From: Sulfurospirillum sp. UBA6810
Lineage (GTDB): Bacteria > Campylobacterota > Campylobacteria > Campylobacterales > Sulfurospirillaceae
Length of the DNA stretch: 8,376 nt
NCBI GenBank assembly: GCA_002469305.1
Contig: DKEY01000045.1
Coordinates: forward strand, 1 to 8,376
Reading direction: 5' to 3'
Shown: one piece after another, positions 6,806 through 8,376 of the stretch
Position numbering within the stretch: the stretch's first letter is position 1
Layout: each line of letters begins with the position of its first letter
Notes under the pieces: generated by a model
Seen by the model: only the letters and a program-made list of their open reading frames with translations
What the model was told of the DNA's origin: nothing
Database searches by the model: none
Program-made: the position numbers and the translations under genes

Positions 6806-8307
6806 TTAATGTCCATCTTGATTGATTCTATCTGTATATCTTCAAAGGTGATACCTTGCATTATCTCTTGTAACCCTTCATCCCAAACATTTTTTGGTTC
6901 TACATGTGAATCTTCACAATAAAATGCAACTAACTCTAAAAGACTTTTTGTGTCATTGTTTGTTTCTACATGTGACTTACTATACTGGATATAGCCATCA
7001 CAGTTTATATACGTACCTTCTTTGCTTGTATGCGTTTTTATAGGAAGATAAACATCAAACTTCTCTTTTTCTTTTGGTAAAGCATCATTGAAACATATAA
7101 TGGTTTTATCCTCAAAGGCAAATGCATCAACATCATCTCTTCCAAATAAAACTATAAGCTCTGAGCTTTTTATTCTAGCTTCTAACTCTTCATACTCTGT
7201 ATTTATACCTAAAAAAACTTGAGATTTTCTGTTTATAGATAGTTCATTGACTTTTAAAAAATCATCACCAAAACTTTCATCATAAACATATCCATAACCT
7301 GATAAATATGCATCATATTTATATGACATTTTTTTTAAAACAAACATCTCTTCTAAACTAAGAGATGCTGAAATCAAAAAAGTCATTTTTCCATAGTTGT
7401 GTTTTAAGAGTCTCAAAATTTTCATCATTGAGTATTCATATTCACTCTCTTTACCTCTGATACTTGGGAGAGAATTGCGATTTTCATTCTCTTGTTTATA
7501 ACTCAGCCTTCCAAAATCACAGATAAAATATCCGTTTATATTATTGTTAAATCTTGGTCTATACCTAAAGATTGCATCACTTTCATACTTTGCTTTATGA
7601 TGGTCAACATAGATAGCACAGCCTCTAGCACAGCCGTTACAGATAGCTTCATCTGGTTTCAAAAACCACACTCGCTTATGAAATCTAAAATCTTTACTCG
7701 TCAAAGCTCCCACAGGACATAAATCTACAACATTCATAGCATAAGCATTAGATAGTGGTTGGTTTGGAAAAGTAGTGATAACAGAGTGGTCTGTTCTATT
7801 TAAAACACCAAGTTCATTTGTTTTAGTTATATTTTTAGTAAATCGAACACATCTTGTACAAAGGACACATCTCTCTTGATCAAGGACTACATTTGCTCCT
7901 AAATCGACATGTTTTTTGCCATGTGTTTTTGGGGTAGAAAGTCGGCTTTCATAAAGCCCAACATCCATATAATAATTTTGTAGTGAACACTCACCAGCTT
8001 GATCACAAATAGGGCAATCAATAGGATGATTGATTAGTTCTAGCTCTAAGATAGAACGCTTGACCCTATCAATTTTTTCGCCTTTTGTTCGTATAACCAT
8101 ACCATCTACTACAGGTGTATCACAGGCTATCTGAGGTCTTTTTTTTCCCTCAATTTCAACCATACACATTCTGCAATTCCCATCTTTTCCAAGCGAGGGA
8201 TGATAACAAAAATGCGGTATATTGATATTATTTGCTAAAAGCTCTTCTATCAATAAAGCATTTTCCTTGGTTTGTATTTCTTGTCCATCAACTGTTATAG
8301 TAGCCAT
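6802..8307 (-). CDS. nuoG: NADH-quinone oxidoreductase subunit G, compact form
   Basis: This is the large iron-sulfur subunit of the complex I peripheral arm, 501 residues here against roughly 780-910 in well-known NuoG/Nqo3 proteins. Domains in order: an N-terminal [2Fe-2S] ferredoxin domain (C34, C45, C48, C62); the His-Cys [4Fe-4S] motif H94-x3-C98-x2-C101-x5-C107; a second [4Fe-4S] set C147-x2-C150-x2-C153 with C197-P; and an N7-type set C223-x2-C226-x3-C230 with C263 (FICDFGR). A shortened molybdopterin-oxidoreductase-like region follows (about 290-445). It still ends in the family's VYLPIKTHTSKEGTYIN motif (419-435), so the protein is compact rather than cut off. The ATG at 8307 gives a normal N-terminus; an AAGG lies 12 nt upstream, which is long spacing. 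The stop overlaps nuoH by 4 nt. Whether NADH, ferredoxin or flavodoxin feeds it cannot be told without the upstream genes. Confidence 0.93.
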   Translation of the reverse strand: MATITVDGQEIQTKENALLIEELLANNINIPHFCYHPSLGKDGNCRMCMVEIEGKKRPQIACDTPVVDGMVIRTKGEKIDRVKRSILELELINHPIDCPICDQAGECSLQNYYMDVGLYESRLSTPKTHGKKHVDLGANVVLDQERCVLCTRCVRFTKNITKTNELGVLNRTDHSVITTFPNQPLSNAYAMNVVDLCPVGALTSKDFRFHKRVWFLKPDEAICNGCARGCAIYVDHHKAKYESDAIFRYRPRFNNNINGYFICDFGRLSYKQENENRNSLPSIRGKESEYEYSMMKILRLLKHNYGKMTFLISASLSLEEMFVLKKMSYKYDAYLSGYGYVYDESFGDDFLKVNELSINRKSQVFLGINTEYEELEARIKSSELIVLFGRDDVDAFAFEDKTIICFNDALPKEKEKFDVYLPIKTHTSKEGTYINCDGYIQYSKSHVETNNDTKSLLELVAFYCEDSHVEPKNVWDEGLQEIMQGITFEDIQIESIKMDIK

Positions 8308-8343
8308 AAAAATATAAAACCTTAAAAGGAAATTCTTATAATT
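8308..8343 (-). other. short AT-rich spacer before nuoG
   Basis: This is the only intergenic gap of any size in the window, about 36 nt if the upstream gene ends at 8344. Read in the direction of transcription it is T-rich. It contains AAGG at 8323-8320, the only Shine-Dalgarno-like sequence, 12 nt from the nuoG ATG. A TATAAG hexamer at 8340-8335 resembles a -10 box, but no matching -35 is seen, so no promoter is called. Confidence 0.4.
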
Positions 8344-8376
8344 CTACTCTGATAATTCTTTAATAAAGCTGTCATA
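8344..8376 (-). CDS. possible 3' end of the gene upstream of nuoG (partial)
   Basis: One minus-strand frame is open from the right edge for ten codons (YDSFIKELSE) and ends in TAG at 8346-8344. This would fit the C-terminus of the preceding operon gene. In complex I operons of this group that gene is usually nuoF or a NuoF-replacing protein, but ten residues identify nothing. A second frame stays open to a TAA at about 8322, and the third has a stop at 8374-8372, so the choice of frame is itself uncertain. Confidence 0.35.
   Translation of the reverse strand, partial: YDSFIKELSE

Noticed and set aside
6802..8307. nuoG as a frameshifted pseudogene because of its short length
   Set aside because: The C-terminal KEGTYIN motif is present in the same frame, and the stop forms the usual ATGA overlap with nuoH.
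8320..8340. Possible promoter or small hairpin (TATAAG and ccttaaaagg) before nuoG
   Set aside because: The -10-like hexamer has no credible -35, the hairpin arms are only 4 bp, and the position inside a probable operon makes an independent promoter unlikely on this evidence.

Overview
The window is one stretch of a respiratory complex I operon (nuo, proton-pumping NADH-quinone oxidoreductase type), read entirely from the minus strand. From right to left, which is the direction of transcription, it holds nuoG, nuoH, nuoI, nuoJ, nuoK, nuoL, nuoM and the first 280 codons of nuoN, which runs off the left edge. About ten codons at the extreme right may be the 3' end of the gene upstream of nuoG. 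No mobile element, RNA gene, CRISPR array or convincing terminator was seen. No plus-strand open frame looks like a real gene.

The DNA is AT-rich (roughly one third G+C by eye). Together with the G-H-I-J-K-L-M-N order and the character of NuoI and NuoH, this suggests a Campylobacterota (Epsilonproteobacteria) genome, perhaps a Sulfurimonas-, Sulfurovum- or Arcobacter-like organism. The phylum is a fairly firm inference; the genus is a guess.

The genes are packed end to end. Junctions are 4-nt overlaps (G/H, I/J, K/L), an 8-nt overlap (J/K), a 1-nt overlap (M/N) or gaps of 1 to 3 nt (H/I, L/M). Most starts have a Shine-Dalgarno sequence inside the 3' end of the preceding gene, so the subunits are probably made from one polycistronic message by coupled translation. 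The only gap of any size (about 36 nt) precedes nuoG.

NuoG and NuoI carry the iron-sulfur chain of the peripheral arm. NuoH forms the quinone-site floor and the joint to the membrane arm. NuoJ and NuoK follow it, and NuoN, NuoM and NuoL are the three antiporter-like pumping subunits. The key pump residues (TM5 Glu, TM7 Lys, TM8 Lys/His, TM12 Lys/Glu) are present in NuoL and NuoM. The TM5 Glu and two Lys are present in the visible part of NuoN. The complex therefore looks functional and energy-conserving.

Departures from the textbook enzyme are a compact NuoG of 501 residues, which keeps every cluster ligand including the N7-type set but has a much reduced molybdopterin-like domain, and a NuoH enlarged to 427 residues by an apparent two-helix insertion. 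No new biological system was found; this is an ordinary core metabolic operon with those lineage-type variations.
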